Shown piece after piece: positions 1 to 9,753 of a stretch of DNA of 64,000 bases (its first letter is position 1; each line of letters begins with the position of its first letter). Source of the DNA: Sinomonas sp. ASV322 (GTDB lineage: Bacteria > Actinomycetota > Actinomycetes > Actinomycetales > Micrococcaceae); the NCBI RefSeq assembly GCF_030908245.1, contig NZ_JAVFJJ010000016.1:1-64000 (forward strand), given 5' to 3'. The notes under the pieces are model-generated. The model had not been told where the DNA came from and did no database searches. It saw nothing but the letters and a program-made list of their open reading frames with translations. The position numbers and the translations under genes are program-made.

Positions 1-142
1 CAAACCCCGGGAAACCACACCACAACACCACAACAGAACACAGCACACGCGCACCCGACCCCCCAGGGGGCCCGGACGCACCGCAACCCAGACATCCCAC
101 CCCCACCCCACACCAAAACGGGCCGGGGGCAGCGGAGAACAG

Positions 143-261
143 GTTACGGCGGCCATAGCGTGGGGGAAACGCCCGGACCCATCCCGAACCCGGAAGCTAA
201 GCCCCACAGCGCCGATGGTACTGCACCCGCCAGGGTGTGGGAGAGTAGGACACCGCCGGAC
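143..261 (+). rRNA. rrf: 5S ribosomal RNA
   Basis: The sequence begins GTTACGGCGG and ends CCGCCGGAC, so the two ends pair as the 5S terminal helix, and the interior matches the actinobacterial 5S pattern (CGAACCCGGAAGCTAAG, GATGGTACTGCA). About 119 nt, the usual length. The C/A-rich stretch at 1-142 carries no gene and is probably the 23S-5S spacer, so this is the distal end of an rRNA operon. Boundaries are accurate to a few bases. Confidence 0.96.
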
Positions 262-271
262 AACACCACCC

Positions 272-299
272 GAGGGCCCCACAACGACGTGGGGCCCTC
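272..299 (+). terminator. rRNA operon terminator hairpin
   Basis: A perfect 11-bp stem (GAGGGCCCCAC with GTGGGGCCCTC) around a 6-nt loop, 10 bases after the 5S gene. There is no strong U-run, as is common in high-GC actinobacteria. The position strongly suggests termination of the rRNA operon. Confidence 0.85.
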
Positions 300-392
300 A
301 CCCACTTAACCACCCACTTCAAGAACGAGAACCAACCCCACAGCACCCGAGGCCCAACCCCGCAGCACCCGAGGCGGGACCGCAACTTACCC

Positions 393-974
393 ATGAGACC
401 CAGCAGGGCCTTCGCGCGCTCGGCCGGTCGCCTTGAGCCCCGTAGGATCGAACCCGTGGAACCGCTCTTCTCCCATCGTCCGGACTCGGGCGAGTCGGAC
501 GCTGCTGCTGCTGCGCCGCCGTCGCGCCTCTACCGCCTGACCCTGCCGGCGCCGCGCGATATCGCGTTCTCTGCCTTCGTCGGCGACATCCATCTCTGGT
601 GGCCGACGAACTACACCGGCTTTGGCGAGGGGACCCACGCCTTCGTGGAAGGCGGAATCATCGGGGAGGAATCGGCGCTTGGCGAGATGCAGGCATGGGG
701 CGAAGTTGTCGAGGAGACGCCCGGAGAAGCGATCGAGTTTGCGTGGACGCTCGCGTGGCGTCCCGACGCGCCGACACGAGTCCGAGCAGAATTCGGGGAC
801 GCCGGGTCTGCCGGCGGCGTGCCGAGCACCCTGATGACATTCACCCAAGACGGCTGGGCACAGGGCCACGAAGGCTTCGAGCAGTATGAGAAGTACAGTG
901 AGTGGCCCGTCATCCTCGGGCGCTTCGCGGCGTATTTCGGCGTCCCCGAGGGTTCGGTCGAGACTGTGGCCTGA
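393..974 (+). CDS. SRPBCC (AHSA1/START-like) domain protein
   Basis: 193-residue protein, or about 172 residues if translation starts at the GTG at 456, which has an AGGA eight bases upstream. From about residue 45 it shows the pattern of the SRPBCC ligand-binding fold in its AHSA1-like branch: a start such as LTLPAPRDIAFSAFVGDIHLWWP, central strands with EEVVEETPGEAIEFAW-like spacing, and the terminal helix in which a conserved Trp (GWAQGHEGFEQYEKYSEWPVIL region) packs on the cavity. Such proteins bind hydrophobic ligands or act as stress proteins; the ligand cannot be inferred. It stands alone between the rRNA operon and a convergent LacI gene. The first residues are low-complexity, so the upstream start is uncertain. 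Confidence 0.75.
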   Translation: MRPSRAFARSAGRLEPRRIEPVEPLFSHRPDSGESDAAAAAPPSRLYRLTLPAPRDIAFSAFVGDIHLWWPTNYTGFGEGTHAFVEGGIIGEESALGEMQAWGEVVEETPGEAIEFAWTLAWRPDAPTRVRAEFGDAGSAGGVPSTLMTFTQDGWAQGHEGFEQYEKYSEWPVILGRFAAYFGVPEGSVETVA

Positions 975-975
975 C

Positions 976-1004
976 CCGGACGTCCGGCCCGACGGGACGT
1001 CTGG
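976..1004. terminator. Possible bidirectional terminator hairpin
   Basis: CCGGACGTCC pairs with GGACGTCTGG (one G-U pair) across a 9-nt loop in the 73-bp gap between two convergent genes. There is no T-run on either side, so this rests on position and stem only. Confidence 0.4.
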
Positions 1005-1047
1005 CCTGGTCTGAGTCCCTAACTCCGAGGCGCGTGTCCCCGCAGCC

Positions 1048-2073
1048 TCAGGCCCGCCGGGCGGCTTTCGGGGCCGCCGTGCTCGACCGGACCACGAACT
1101 CCGGCTCGATGGTGCCGCTGTGGGCCTCGGCGCCGTCGCCCTCTACCTGACCGAGGAGCATCCGCACCGCAGTCTCCCCCTGCTTCCGGGGGGCCTGGTC
1201 GAACGTCGTGAGGCCGAACAGCGGCCCGAGGTCGTGGCCGTCGATGCCGATGATCGAGACGTCGTCGGGAACTCGGAGGCCCAGGTCCCGCGCGGCGAGG
1301 ATCGCGCCGAACGCCATTTCGTCCGACGCCGCGAAGATGGCCGTGGGCCGACCGCCGGGTGAGGCGAGGAGCCGCTTCGAGGCCGAGTAGGCGCCGCTCA
1401 CCGTGAAGTCGGTCGCGGCGAGCCACGACGACCGTACTTCTAGGCCCGCGTCCTTCATCGCGGCGAGGAAGCCCTCGCGCCGGCTCGTGGGGAGCGCGAA
1501 GTCGCGTTCGAATTCCGCCGTGCCGCTCACGTGCGCGATGTCTCGGTGTCCGAGGCCGATGAGATGCTGGGTCGCCGCGCGCGCGACCTCGAAGTCGTCA
1601 ATCTGAAGCGTCGCGACGCCCGCGATCAGCCCACCCACCCCGACGACAGGCCGCTTGACCCGCATGAGCTGGTCCACCTCGTCGGACGAGAGCTCGAGCG
1701 AGACCGCGAGGAGTCCGTCGAGCCTCTGCCGGAGCAGGAAGTCGTTGAGCACGCTCTCGCGGCTGCCCGGCTGCTCGCCCGTGTTGTAGAGCGTGAGATC
1801 GTAGCCAGCCTCGAGCAACGCCTTCGATGCGCCCTCGAGAACGCTTGAGAAGAACCACCTGCTCACGCTCGGGAGCATGACCCCGATGTTGCGCGTCCGA
1901 CCGGAGGCGAGGCTTGAGGCGTTGTAGGACGGGACGAAGCCGAGTTTCTCCGCGGCGTCGAGCACCCGCTCGCGGCTGCGCTGCGAGACGTTGCCGCGTC
2001 CGCTCAGCGCGCGCGAGACGGTGGCCATCGAGACGCCGGCCGTTTCGGCCACGTCGCGGATGCTGACTCCCAC
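1048..2073 (-). CDS. LacI family transcriptional regulator
   Basis: 341-residue LacI/GalR-type repressor. The first 25 residues form the LacI helix-turn-helix (SIRDVAETAGVSMATVSRAL) followed by the hinge helix region (NASSLASGRTRNIGV), then a periplasmic-binding-protein-like sugar domain to the C-terminus (DEMAFGAILAARDLG, ISIIGIDGHDLG-type strand). The GTG at 2073 is chosen because AAAGGAGGG lies five bases upstream and it places the HTH at the N-terminus; an in-frame ATG further upstream (2160) would add unconserved residues. The effector is unknown: no sugar operon adjoins it, lpdA lies upstream on the same strand and the other neighbour is convergent. Confidence 0.92.
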   Translation of the reverse strand: MGVSIRDVAETAGVSMATVSRALSGRGNVSQRSRERVLDAAEKLGFVPSYNASSLASGRTRNIGVMLPSVSRWFFSSVLEGASKALLEAGYDLTLYNTGEQPGSRESVLNDFLLRQRLDGLLAVSLELSSDEVDQLMRVKRPVVGVGGLIAGVATLQIDDFEVARAATQHLIGLGHRDIAHVSGTAEFERDFALPTSRREGFLAAMKDAGLEVRSSWLAATDFTVSGAYSASKRLLASPGGRPTAIFAASDEMAFGAILAARDLGLRVPDDVSIIGIDGHDLGPLFGLTTFDQAPRKQGETAVRMLLGQVEGDGAEAHSGTIEPEFVVRSSTAAPKAARRA

Positions 2074-2174
2074 GCGACCCTCCTTTCCCTCGTCCCGACC
2101 GCCAGGCTGCACGTCACCCCGTGACGCGTCCACGGGCATGTCCCCGAGGTTCAGCATCACCAGAATAGTTCCGT

Positions 2175-3575
2175 TCAGAGGTTGATCATGTGACCGACGA
2201 GGCCGTGGAATCCCTCCTGGAGTGCCTCGCCGAGCGTCGGGTGAGCGTGGACGTTGCGGGCGAGCTCAGCAGCGGTCAGGTCCCATTTCTGGGCCAGGGT
2301 GAGCTCGGGCAGGAGTTCGGCGACGTCGTCGCCGATCAGGTGGCCGCCGAGGAGTTCCCCGTATCGGGCGTCGGCGATGATCTTGACGAAGCCGGCCGGC
2401 GCCCCGATGCCTTGAGCCTTGCCGTTGGCGGTGAAGGGGAACTTCGCAACGCTGATGCTGCGGCCTTCGTCGATGGCCTGCTGTTCGGTGAGGCCGAAGG
2501 AGGCGACCTGAGGTTTGGTGAAGGTGGTGCGCGGCATCATACGGTAGTCGCCAAGAGACATGGTCTCCGCTCCCGCGATGGTCTCCGCGGCCACGACACC
2601 CTGTGCTTCGGCGACATGGGCGAGCTGCAGTTTCGCGGTGACGTCGCCGATCGCGTACAGATGGGGGACGTTCGTGCGCATGAAGTCGTCGATGGCGATT
2701 GCGCCCCGATCCGTCAGGCTCACTCCAGTATTCTCGAGTCCGAAGCCGGCGACGCGCGGTGCGAAACCCACGGAGAGGAGCGCCTTGTCGGCACGGAGGG
2801 TCTTCTGCTCGCCGGTGGCCGCCGTGAAGCTGACGGTGACTGATGCGCCGTCGTCGTCGATCGTTTCCACCCTCGCGGAGGTGAGGATGTCGATCCCGAG
2901 CTTCCTGTATTCGCGGGTGATCTCACGGGAGATTTCGACGTCTTCGTTCGGCAGGGCGCGGTCGAGGAACTCGAGGATCGTGACCTGTACCCCGTAGTTG
3001 CGCAGGACGTACGCGAATTCCATGCCGATGGCTCCCGCGCCGACGATCACCATCGACCCAGGGAGGCCCCGGCTGAGGATCTGCTCCTCATAGCTGACGA
3101 CGTTCTCGCTGAACTCCACCCCCGGAAGGGTGCGGACGGTGGACCCTGTGGCGATGATGGCCTGGTCGAAGGTGACCGTGATGCCGCGTCCAGCGCTGAG
3201 CGCGACGTCTATGGTGTGGGCGTCCCGGAAGGTCCCGCGCCCGTCGATCTCGGTGATGGCGTTCTTCTTCATGAGGAAGTGCACGCCCTTCACGCGGCCT
3301 TCGGCCACGGTGCGGCTTCGGTCGTAGGCGACGCCGTAGTCGAAGGTGACCTCGCCGCTCATGCCGAACTGCGCCGCCTGGTGCTGGAAGGTATGGGCGA
3401 GTTCGGCGTTGCGCAGGAGGGCCTTGGAGGGGATGCACCCGACGTTCAGGCACACCCCTCCCCAGTACTTTTCTTCGATGACGGCGACGCTCTTCCCGAG
3501 CTGCGCGGCGCGAATCGCTGCCACGTAGCCACCCGGTCCGGCGCCGAGGACGACGACGTCGTAATGACTGCTCAT
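2175..3575 (-). CDS. lpdA: Dihydrolipoyl dehydrogenase
   Basis: 466-residue flavoprotein disulfide reductase (E3), which reoxidises dihydrolipoamide of 2-oxoacid dehydrogenase or glycine cleavage complexes with NAD+. Seen in order: the FAD GxGxxG ([13 protein letters not shown]) at the N-terminus; the redox-active disulfide motif [16 protein letters not shown] near residue 40; an NAD-binding GAGAIGMEF; the second FAD motif YAIGDVT; and the C-terminal catalytic His-Glu pair [12 protein letters not shown]. Length is normal. The ATG at 3575 overlaps the stop of the upstream TetR gene (ATGA), implying translational coupling. No E1/E2 genes adjoin it, so its partner complex lies elsewhere. Pairing of lpd with a TetR regulator is unusual. 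Confidence 0.95.
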   Translation of the reverse strand: MSSHYDVVVLGAGPGGYVAAIRAAQLGKSVAVIEEKYWGGVCLNVGCIPSKALLRNAELAHTFQHQAAQFGMSGEVTFDYGVAYDRSRTVAEGRVKGVHFLMKKNAITEIDGRGTFRDAHTIDVALSAGRGITVTFDQAIIATGSTVRTLPGVEFSENVVSYEEQILSRGLPGSMVIVGAGAIGMEFAYVLRNYGVQVTILEFLDRALPNEDVEISREITREYRKLGIDILTSARVETIDDDGASVTVSFTAATGEQKTLRADKALLSVGFAPRVAGFGLENTGVSLTDRGAIAIDDFMRTNVPHLYAIGDVTAKLQLAHVAEAQGVVAAETIAGAETMSLGDYRMMPRTTFTKPQVASFGLTEQQAIDEGRSISVAKFPFTANGKAQGIGAPAGFVKIIADARYGELLGGHLIGDDVAELLPELTLAQKWDLTAAELARNVHAHPTLGEALQEGFHGLVGHMINL

Positions 3576-4255
3576 GAGGTGCTCCGTTCTTCGTTGTGCG
3601 GTTGCCGGTCGGTCGAGGGCCGGTAGGCGTTGAGCAGGGTCACGGTGATGCGGTGGGCGGCGTCGGCAGCCCTTTCCACGCTGGTCCCCGTCATGCCCAA
3701 AACCGGGTCCATCCCGGGCGTGTGCGGGGCGATGGCCAGATGGGGGAGGAGGACGAGGAGCAAGGCCAGCAGTACCTCGACGTCGCTGCCGGGGATGAGT
3801 TTCCCAGATGCTGCGGCCTTCTCCAAGAGCGGGCGGATCACGGCTAGGTAATGGCGGTTGACGGTGGCCCGGACTGCGGCGGTCGCATTGGGGTCGGCTT
3901 CGAGGTTGGCGGCCGCGGTCAAGGCGCGGTCCCGGGGGTGGTCGAAGAAATACCGTACCCATGCGGCAAGCAATGCGTCGAGTGAGCCGAAGAAGTCGTC
4001 CTCCCACTCGAGTCTGGCGATCTCGGCCTCCATCGCCGCGCGGATGCGCATACTCGCGAGTTCGGCCAAGTAGGCGTACAGATCGGCCTTGTCGGTGAAG
4101 TACTGGAAGAGGCTGCCTTTGGACACGCCGGCTTCGCGGCCGATCGTGTTGAGGCTTCCGCCGCTGAAACCTCGGGCGGCGAACTCCGCCTCGGCCGCCT
4201 CCACCACGGCCTCACGGCGTGCAGTTGGAAGCCGCTCCCATGTTCCTGTTGGCAA
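3572..4255 (-). CDS. TetR/AcrR family transcriptional regulator (first gene of the lpdA operon)
   Basis: 227-residue regulator with an N-terminal TetR helix-turn-helix ([34 protein letters not shown]) and an all-helical ligand-binding C-terminal domain. The TTG at 4255 is preferred: GGGAGG sits exactly five bases upstream, whereas the in-frame ATG at 4306 would begin six bases from the operator and adds non-conserved residues. It is divergent from an alpha/beta hydrolase gene, and a 32-bp palindrome lies between them, so the protein very likely represses both directions. Its stop overlaps the lpdA start (ATGA). Confidence 0.92.
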   Translation of the reverse strand: MPTGTWERLPTARREAVVEAAEAEFAARGFSGGSLNTIGREAGVSKGSLFQYFTDKADLYAYLAELASMRIRAAMEAEIARLEWEDDFFGSLDALLAAWVRYFFDHPRDRALTAAANLEADPNATAAVRATVNRHYLAVIRPLLEKAAASGKLIPGSDVEVLLALLLVLLPHLAIAPHTPGMDPVLGMTGTSVERAADAAHRITVTLLNAYRPSTDRQPHNEERSTS

Positions 4256-4282
4256 GGTATCCTCCCTGTTCCATGTGGCCGG

Positions 4283-4311
4283 TTGACCGCCGGACCATCC
4301 GATCATAATAT
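4283..4311 (+). promoter_or_regulatory. Predicted promoter of the alpha/beta hydrolase gene
   Basis: TTGACC (4283-4288) and TAATAT (4306-4311) are separated by exactly 17 bp, a good sigma-70-type match. The palindromic operator begins one base after the -10 hexamer, so bound regulator would cover the transcription start. Confidence 0.65.
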
Positions 4312-4343
4312 TATGACCACTGGTCATGTGACCAGTGGTCATA
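4312..4343. promoter_or_regulatory. TetR operator, 32-bp inverted repeat
   Basis: Two 16-bp arms, TATGACCACTGGTCAT and GTGACCAGTGGTCATA, are reverse complements apart from one pair at the centre. Each arm itself contains the shorter palindrome GACCACTGGTC, which suggests binding of two dimers. It lies between the divergent TetR and hydrolase starts, directly downstream of a good -10 element. Confidence 0.85.
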
Positions 4344-4389
4344 AAGTCGGAGGGCCGCCGTGGCGGGCCTTGCCGGAAGGAAACCAGCC

Positions 4390-5358
4390 ATGAACACCTC
4401 ACCTCTGTACGCCGACCAGGAAGAGTGGAAGGAACTGCAGCAGTTCCTTCCCGAGCGCCTCCGCCTCACTGCGCCAGCCCACCTCCCCGCCGAGGAATTC
4501 TGGGACTGGAACTGCCACCGCATCCATCTTGACCGCTATCTGAATCCAGACGCCCCCGCAAAGGCGATCCTGCACCACGGCGTCGGAACCAACGGGCGTC
4601 AGATGACCCTCATTCTCGGCAAGGTGCTTGCCGACCGCGGCTGGGAGGTCACCTCGCTCGACAACCTGGGCTACGGCATGACCCAGGTCGCCCAAGGCAC
4701 CACACCCGGCTACAGCGATTGGGTGCAGATGGTCACCGACTACCTCGCGCAGGAGAAGGCCCGCGACGACCGGCCCATCGTGCTCTACGGTCTCAGCGCC
4801 GGCGGCATGCTCACCTACCATGTCGCCGCTCACGCGCCCAAGGGCACCTTGGCGGGGATCGTCGGCATGACGTTCCTTGATCAACGCGTCCCGAAAGTCG
4901 CCCACGACACGGCGCACGATCCGCTCACCGCCGCGCTCGGCCCGGCACTGATGGGAGTCCTTTCCAAGACGCCGCTGCGCAGCCTCCGTTACCCCATGAC
5001 CGTCGCCTCGAAGATGAGCGCCCTCGCGAACAACGACGGCGCGATGAAAGTGTTCCTTCGCGATAGGTCCTCCGCCGGAAACGCCATGTGGGTGAAATTC
5101 CTCGCGGAATACATGAGCTATGTGCCCGACGTCGAACCGGCAGACTTCGACGCCTGTCCCGTCCTGCTGACCCAGCCTGCCGAGGACCGCTGGTCACCCT
5201 ACGAGCTAAGCGTCCCCGTGCTCAGCAAGATCACCAAAGTGCCCGTCCAGACCGTCATGCTCGACGGCGCTGGCCACTACCCGCTCGAAGAGCCAGGACT
5301 GGCCCAGATGCAGGACGCCATCGACGCGTTCATTCGCGAGGTCACCGCTGACCGCTGA
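4390..5358 (+). CDS. Alpha/beta hydrolase
   Basis: 322-residue alpha/beta-fold hydrolase. The nucleophile elbow is GLSAGG (serine between glycines in LYGLSAGGML); an oxyanion-type HHGVG occurs after the first strand (AILHHGVGTNGR); the catalytic His is probably in GAGHYPLEEPG near the C-terminus, preceded by a Asp/Glu-containing strand (QPAEDRWSPYEL). The natural ester or amide substrate is unknown. The ATG at 4390 is chosen because GGAAGGA precedes it at normal distance. It is divergently transcribed from TetR-lpdA and shares the operator, so it is probably induced by the TetR ligand. Confidence 0.88.
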   Translation: MNTSPLYADQEEWKELQQFLPERLRLTAPAHLPAEEFWDWNCHRIHLDRYLNPDAPAKAILHHGVGTNGRQMTLILGKVLADRGWEVTSLDNLGYGMTQVAQGTTPGYSDWVQMVTDYLAQEKARDDRPIVLYGLSAGGMLTYHVAAHAPKGTLAGIVGMTFLDQRVPKVAHDTAHDPLTAALGPALMGVLSKTPLRSLRYPMTVASKMSALANNDGAMKVFLRDRSSAGNAMWVKFLAEYMSYVPDVEPADFDACPVLLTQPAEDRWSPYELSVPVLSKITKVPVQTVMLDGAGHYPLEEPGLAQMQDAIDAFIREVTADR

Positions 5359-5404
5359 AATCGTGGGATTGCGGGGGCTTTCCAGATCGGCGATGATCCT
5401 GTCC

Positions 5405-6037
5405 ATGAGCGACTTCAAGGGATTTCCCGCCGAGGGCCCGGCGTTCTACGCCGAGCTCGAGGAGAACAACACGCGCGAATGGTGGCTTGAACACAAGGAC
5501 GTCTACGATACGGCGATCCGCGAGCCCATGCTTGCTCTCCTTGACGCGCTCTCAGGCGAATTCGGCGAGGGCAAAGCCTTCCGGCCCAACCGGGACGTGC
5601 GTTTCAGCAAGGACAAGTCGCCATACAAGACGTCGCAGGGCGGCTTCGCAGCGACTGACGAGGGCACGGGGTACTACCTGCACCTCGACGCGACGGGCCT
5701 CATGGTCGGCGGCGGCTGCCACACGTCCATGCCTGGGCAGGTCGCCAAGTTCCGCGCCGCCGTCGCCGCCCCGGCGTCGGGCGAGGAGCTCGTGGGGATC
5801 GTCGGCGCGTTGAGCGACGCTGGGTTCGCGATCGAGGGCGAGCGGCTCAAGACTGTGCCGCGGGAGTTCGGGGCAGACCACCCGCGTGCCGAACTCCTCA
5901 AGCACAAGTCCCTCACCGCGGGGAAGGTGCTCGGCTCGCCCGAATGGCTCGGCACGCCCGAGGCCCTCGACCGGATCCGCGGGTACTGGAGCGAGCTCCG
6001 CCCGCTCGTCGAGTGGCTCTCGGTGCACGTGTACTAG
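5405..6037 (+). CDS. DUF2461 family protein
   Basis: 210-residue protein matching the DUF2461 (TIGR02453) family: the N-terminal F-L/A-x-L-xx-NNxxxWF-type signature appears as FYAELEENNTREWWLEHK, followed by the conserved basic block with FRPNRDVRFSKDKSPYKT and the strand GTGYYLHLDATGLMVGGG. The family is widespread, its biochemical function unknown. The start at 5405 gives MSDFKGFP; two in-frame upstream Met codons are possible, and the Shine-Dalgarno is weak. It follows the hydrolase by 46 bp on the same strand, so co-transcription is possible. Confidence 0.9.
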   Translation: MSDFKGFPAEGPAFYAELEENNTREWWLEHKDVYDTAIREPMLALLDALSGEFGEGKAFRPNRDVRFSKDKSPYKTSQGGFAATDEGTGYYLHLDATGLMVGGGCHTSMPGQVAKFRAAVAAPASGEELVGIVGALSDAGFAIEGERLKTVPREFGADHPRAELLKHKSLTAGKVLGSPEWLGTPEALDRIRGYWSELRPLVEWLSVHVY

Positions 6038-6072
6038 CGTCATCAGCCAGCGCACTGCCTCAACGGGTGGGG

Positions 6073-6130
6073 ACCCGCGGGACGTGACCCTTGAACGGCG
6101 GCGGACCCGCGGGACGTGACCCTTGAACGG
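6073..6130. repeat. Tandem copy pair of a 32-bp-period intergenic repeat (array 1)
   Basis: Two identical copies of a 26-bp core, ACCCGCGGGACGTGACCCTT followed by GAACGG, at 6073-6098 and 6105-6130: a period of exactly 32 bp. The core contains the palindrome CCCGCGGG. The array lies between two convergent genes. The same core at the same 32-bp spacing recurs at 48692-48843. Confidence 0.9.
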
Positions 6131-6160
6131 CGCATCGGAAGGCGGGCGTCGCCGTCGTCG

Positions 6161-7591
6161 TTATTCGGCCTCGACGGGCTCGCCGTCGACCGCTGCCTCG
6201 TCGTCGTCCAGAATCTCGTCGTCCAGCTCGTCGTCCGAGGACTCCGTCTCGAGGAGCTTGAGCGTTGCGGTGTCCGGGTTGAGCATGATCGCGGCCTCGT
6301 CGCGGCGGTGCCGCAGCACCGTGTCGATGTAGGACTGGAGCGTCTCGGCGAGGGGCACGTGCCGGTCGAGCTTCTCGGACATGTACCAGCGGTGCTCGAG
6401 CACCTGGTGCACGACTTCGGCGGGTTCGAGCTTGCCCGAGAGCTCGCGCGGGATGGCCCGCACGATCGGCTCGAACACCTGGCTCACCCACGCATGGGCC
6501 GCGATCTCCTCGTCTTGGCCCGGGAAGTTGTCCGCCCGGAACGAGTCCATGTCGTTGAGGAGGCGGCGGGCCTGGTTCTCCTGGGCGTCGAGGCCCGTGA
6601 GGCGCAGGAGGCGCCGCTGGTGATGGCCGGCGTCGACCACCTTGGGCTGGAGCTGGATCGTCGAGCCGTCCGGCGTCGTCTTGATCGCGTATTCCTCGAC
6701 GTCGAAGCCGAGCTCGTTGAGGCGGCGGATGCGCGCGCCCACGCGCCAGCGCTCGCCTAGCTCGAACGACTCCTTCTCCGTGAGCTCGGCCCACAGGTTG
6801 CGGTAGGAGTCCATGATGCGCTCGCTCGTCGCGACCGGATCGACCTCGGAGTCGATGAGCCCGCCTTCGAGGAGGTCCATGAGCTCGCCCGCGATGTTGA
6901 CGCGCGCGATTTCGAGATCGTACTCGCGCTGGCCCGTCGAGAGGTCGGGGTAAAGCTCCCCAGTCTCCGCGTCGACGAGGTACGCGGCGAAAGAGCCTGC
7001 GTCGCGCCTAAAGAGGGTGTTGGACAGCGAGACGTCGCCCCAGTAGAAGCCGATGAGATGCAGGCGCACGAGGAGGAGCGCCTGTGCGTCGATGAGGCGC
7101 GTGAGCGTGTCCTTGCGCAGCGTCTGGGAGAAGAGCGCGCGGTAGGGCAGCGAGAACTTGAGGTGCCGCGTCACCAGCACCGGGTCGAGCGGGCGGCCGT
7201 CCGGCGTCTGGCGGTCGCGGATGACGGCGACGGGCTCGACGCACGGGACGTCGAGCCGCTGGAGCCGGCGCAGCATGTGGTACTCGTGGCGCGCGATGTG
7301 CTCGCCGGTCTCCTTGACGGCGATGACCGAGGTGCCGAGCTTCGCGAAACGCACGATGTGGCGTGAGATGCCGCGGGGGAGCGCCGCGAGATACTCCTCG
7401 GGCCACTCCTCGAGCGCGATGTGCCAGGGGAGGTCGAGGAGCTCCGGATCGGCCGCAGCCGCGGTGATGCTGAGCGAGCCCATGACGTTCGCGGGTGGCG
7501 GCTCGGGGAGCGGTTCGCTGCGGGGGAGCTTCCCGAGCATCTCGTAGTCGGTCGGCTCGTCCTGCCAATTGGCGCCGTTCATCGTGCTCAT
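6161..7591 (-). CDS. DUF4032 domain protein with kinase-like motifs
   Basis: 476-residue protein of the DUF4032 family. The N-terminal half looks like an LPS-kinase/aminoglycoside-phosphotransferase fold: a possible Lys-Glu pair in SVIAVKETGEHIARHEYHML, a catalytic-loop-like GDVSLSNTLF, and a metal-site-like YLVDAETGE. The C-terminal half is the DUF4032 helical region (TPDGSTIQLQPKVVDAGHH). The end is a very acidic tail (ESSDDELDDEILDDDE). Function is not established for the family. The Met at 7591 is used (MSTMNG); the Shine-Dalgarno is weak and a second Met lies three codons on. It is downstream of a ugpC-type ATPase gene but separated by a strong terminator. Confidence 0.85.
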   Translation of the reverse strand: MSTMNGANWQDEPTDYEMLGKLPRSEPLPEPPPANVMGSLSITAAAADPELLDLPWHIALEEWPEEYLAALPRGISRHIVRFAKLGTSVIAVKETGEHIARHEYHMLRRLQRLDVPCVEPVAVIRDRQTPDGRPLDPVLVTRHLKFSLPYRALFSQTLRKDTLTRLIDAQALLLVRLHLIGFYWGDVSLSNTLFRRDAGSFAAYLVDAETGELYPDLSTGQREYDLEIARVNIAGELMDLLEGGLIDSEVDPVATSERIMDSYRNLWAELTEKESFELGERWRVGARIRRLNELGFDVEEYAIKTTPDGSTIQLQPKVVDAGHHQRRLLRLTGLDAQENQARRLLNDMDSFRADNFPGQDEEIAAHAWVSQVFEPIVRAIPRELSGKLEPAEVVHQVLEHRWYMSEKLDRHVPLAETLQSYIDTVLRHRRDEAAIMLNPDTATLKLLETESSDDELDDEILDDDEAAVDGEPVEAE

Positions 7592-7620
7592 TTCAGGGGT
7601 AAGCGCTTCCAGGGAAAACG

Positions 7621-7652
7621 GCTGTGCCCGCCGGGAATCCGGCGGGCACAGC
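7621..7652 (-). terminator. Rho-independent terminator after the ugpC-like gene
   Basis: A perfect 14-bp stem (GCTGTGCCCGCCGG with its complement) and 4-nt loop, followed on the minus strand by CGTTTTCC. It lies 15 bases past the ATPase stop. Confidence 0.85.
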
Positions 7653-7666
7653 TGACACATCCAGAT

Positions 7667-8752
<1,086 letters not shown>

Positions 8753-8955
8753 AGTAATCTTGTCCCTTCACCGGCAGGTACGTGCCGGACGATCCGTTGT
8801 GAATGGTTCGTGTTGTTCAGTTGTGTGCCAGAAGCGGCTGCCGAGACTGGCATCGCCGATTCTGGCACAAGGCAAGCCACGGGGTCTGTACCCGGGCTCA
8901 CTCCACGAGTATGGCATGCGTCACACGCCGTTCCAAAGTGTGACGTCCACCATGC

Positions 8956-9753
8956 CTAGGGCGTCCGCTGTGCGCCGAGCTCCGCCCGGAGGGTCACGAG
9001 GAGGGCCATGGCCTTGGCGATGTTCTGGGGGCCCGCCACCCGGAATCCCGCCGCAGTATCGCCGTCGCCCACCTTGATGCCGACGTCGCCGTCATCCAAG
9101 GCGACGAAGCCGTCCTCGTCCGTGACGTCGTCGCCCGCGAAGAGCACCGCGTCCGCCTCGGTGACCTGGCGCAGGAAGGCGATGCCCTCGCCCTTCGTCG
9201 CGTGCACGACCGAGCCCTCGAGGACCTGCTTCCCCGTCTTGAGGAAGACGTCACGGCGGGAGGCGAGCCGCTCGCGCGCCGCGCCGACCGCGGCCTCCGC
9301 GACCTCGGGGTCGGCCTGGCGCGTGTGGAGAACACGGCCCGCGGGCTTCTCCTCGACCCACGTCCCCTGCGCCCGTGACGAGACCTCGGCGAAGGCGAGA
9401 TGCAGCGCGTCGAGCGCCTCCTGCTGGTCGCGGTCGAGGACCACCGGATGCTCCTCGGCGCCCAGCCGCACCTCGGCGCCGTGGCTCCCGATGAGGAGGG
9501 TCCGCGCGTCGGGCGATGCCACCTCGACAAGGCTCGCGAGCGACCTCCCCGACACGTACGCCGTCCACGTCCCCGCGAGGGCCGCAAGCTCCGCGACCGC
9601 CGTCGCGGTCTCGGCGAGCGGGCGCGCCTGCTCGGCGCGGTCGACGATGGGGGCGACGACGCCGTCGAAGTCGAGCGCCACGAGGAGGCGTTCGACGGCG
9701 GCGAGCCGTTCAAGCGCGATCCGCAGGTCATCGGGGACGCCGGAACTAGCCAT
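8956..9753 (-). CDS. otsB: Trehalose-6-phosphate phosphatase
   Basis: 265-residue HAD-superfamily phosphatase that converts trehalose 6-phosphate to trehalose. HAD motif I is ALDFDGVVAPI, motif II region YVSGRS, the OtsB signature GSHGAE is present, a Lys motif KGEGI, and motif III/IV FAGDDVTDEDGF. The ATG at 9753 overlaps the end of otsA by eight bases, so the two are translated together. Length is typical. Trehalose made here is a stress protectant and, in mycolate-free actinobacteria, mainly an osmolyte. Confidence 0.95.
   Translation of the reverse strand: MASSGVPDDLRIALERLAAVERLLVALDFDGVVAPIVDRAEQARPLAETATAVAELAALAGTWTAYVSGRSLASLVEVASPDARTLLIGSHGAEVRLGAEEHPVVLDRDQQEALDALHLAFAEVSSRAQGTWVEEKPAGRVLHTRQADPEVAEAAVGAARERLASRRDVFLKTGKQVLEGSVVHATKGEGIAFLRQVTEADAVLFAGDDVTDEDGFVALDDGDVGIKVGDGDTAAGFRVAGPQNIAKAMALLVTLRAELGAQRTP

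Noticed and set aside
215-436. Open frames across the 5S terminator region
   Set aside because: They run through the rRNA and hairpin and have low-complexity Pro/Arg composition.
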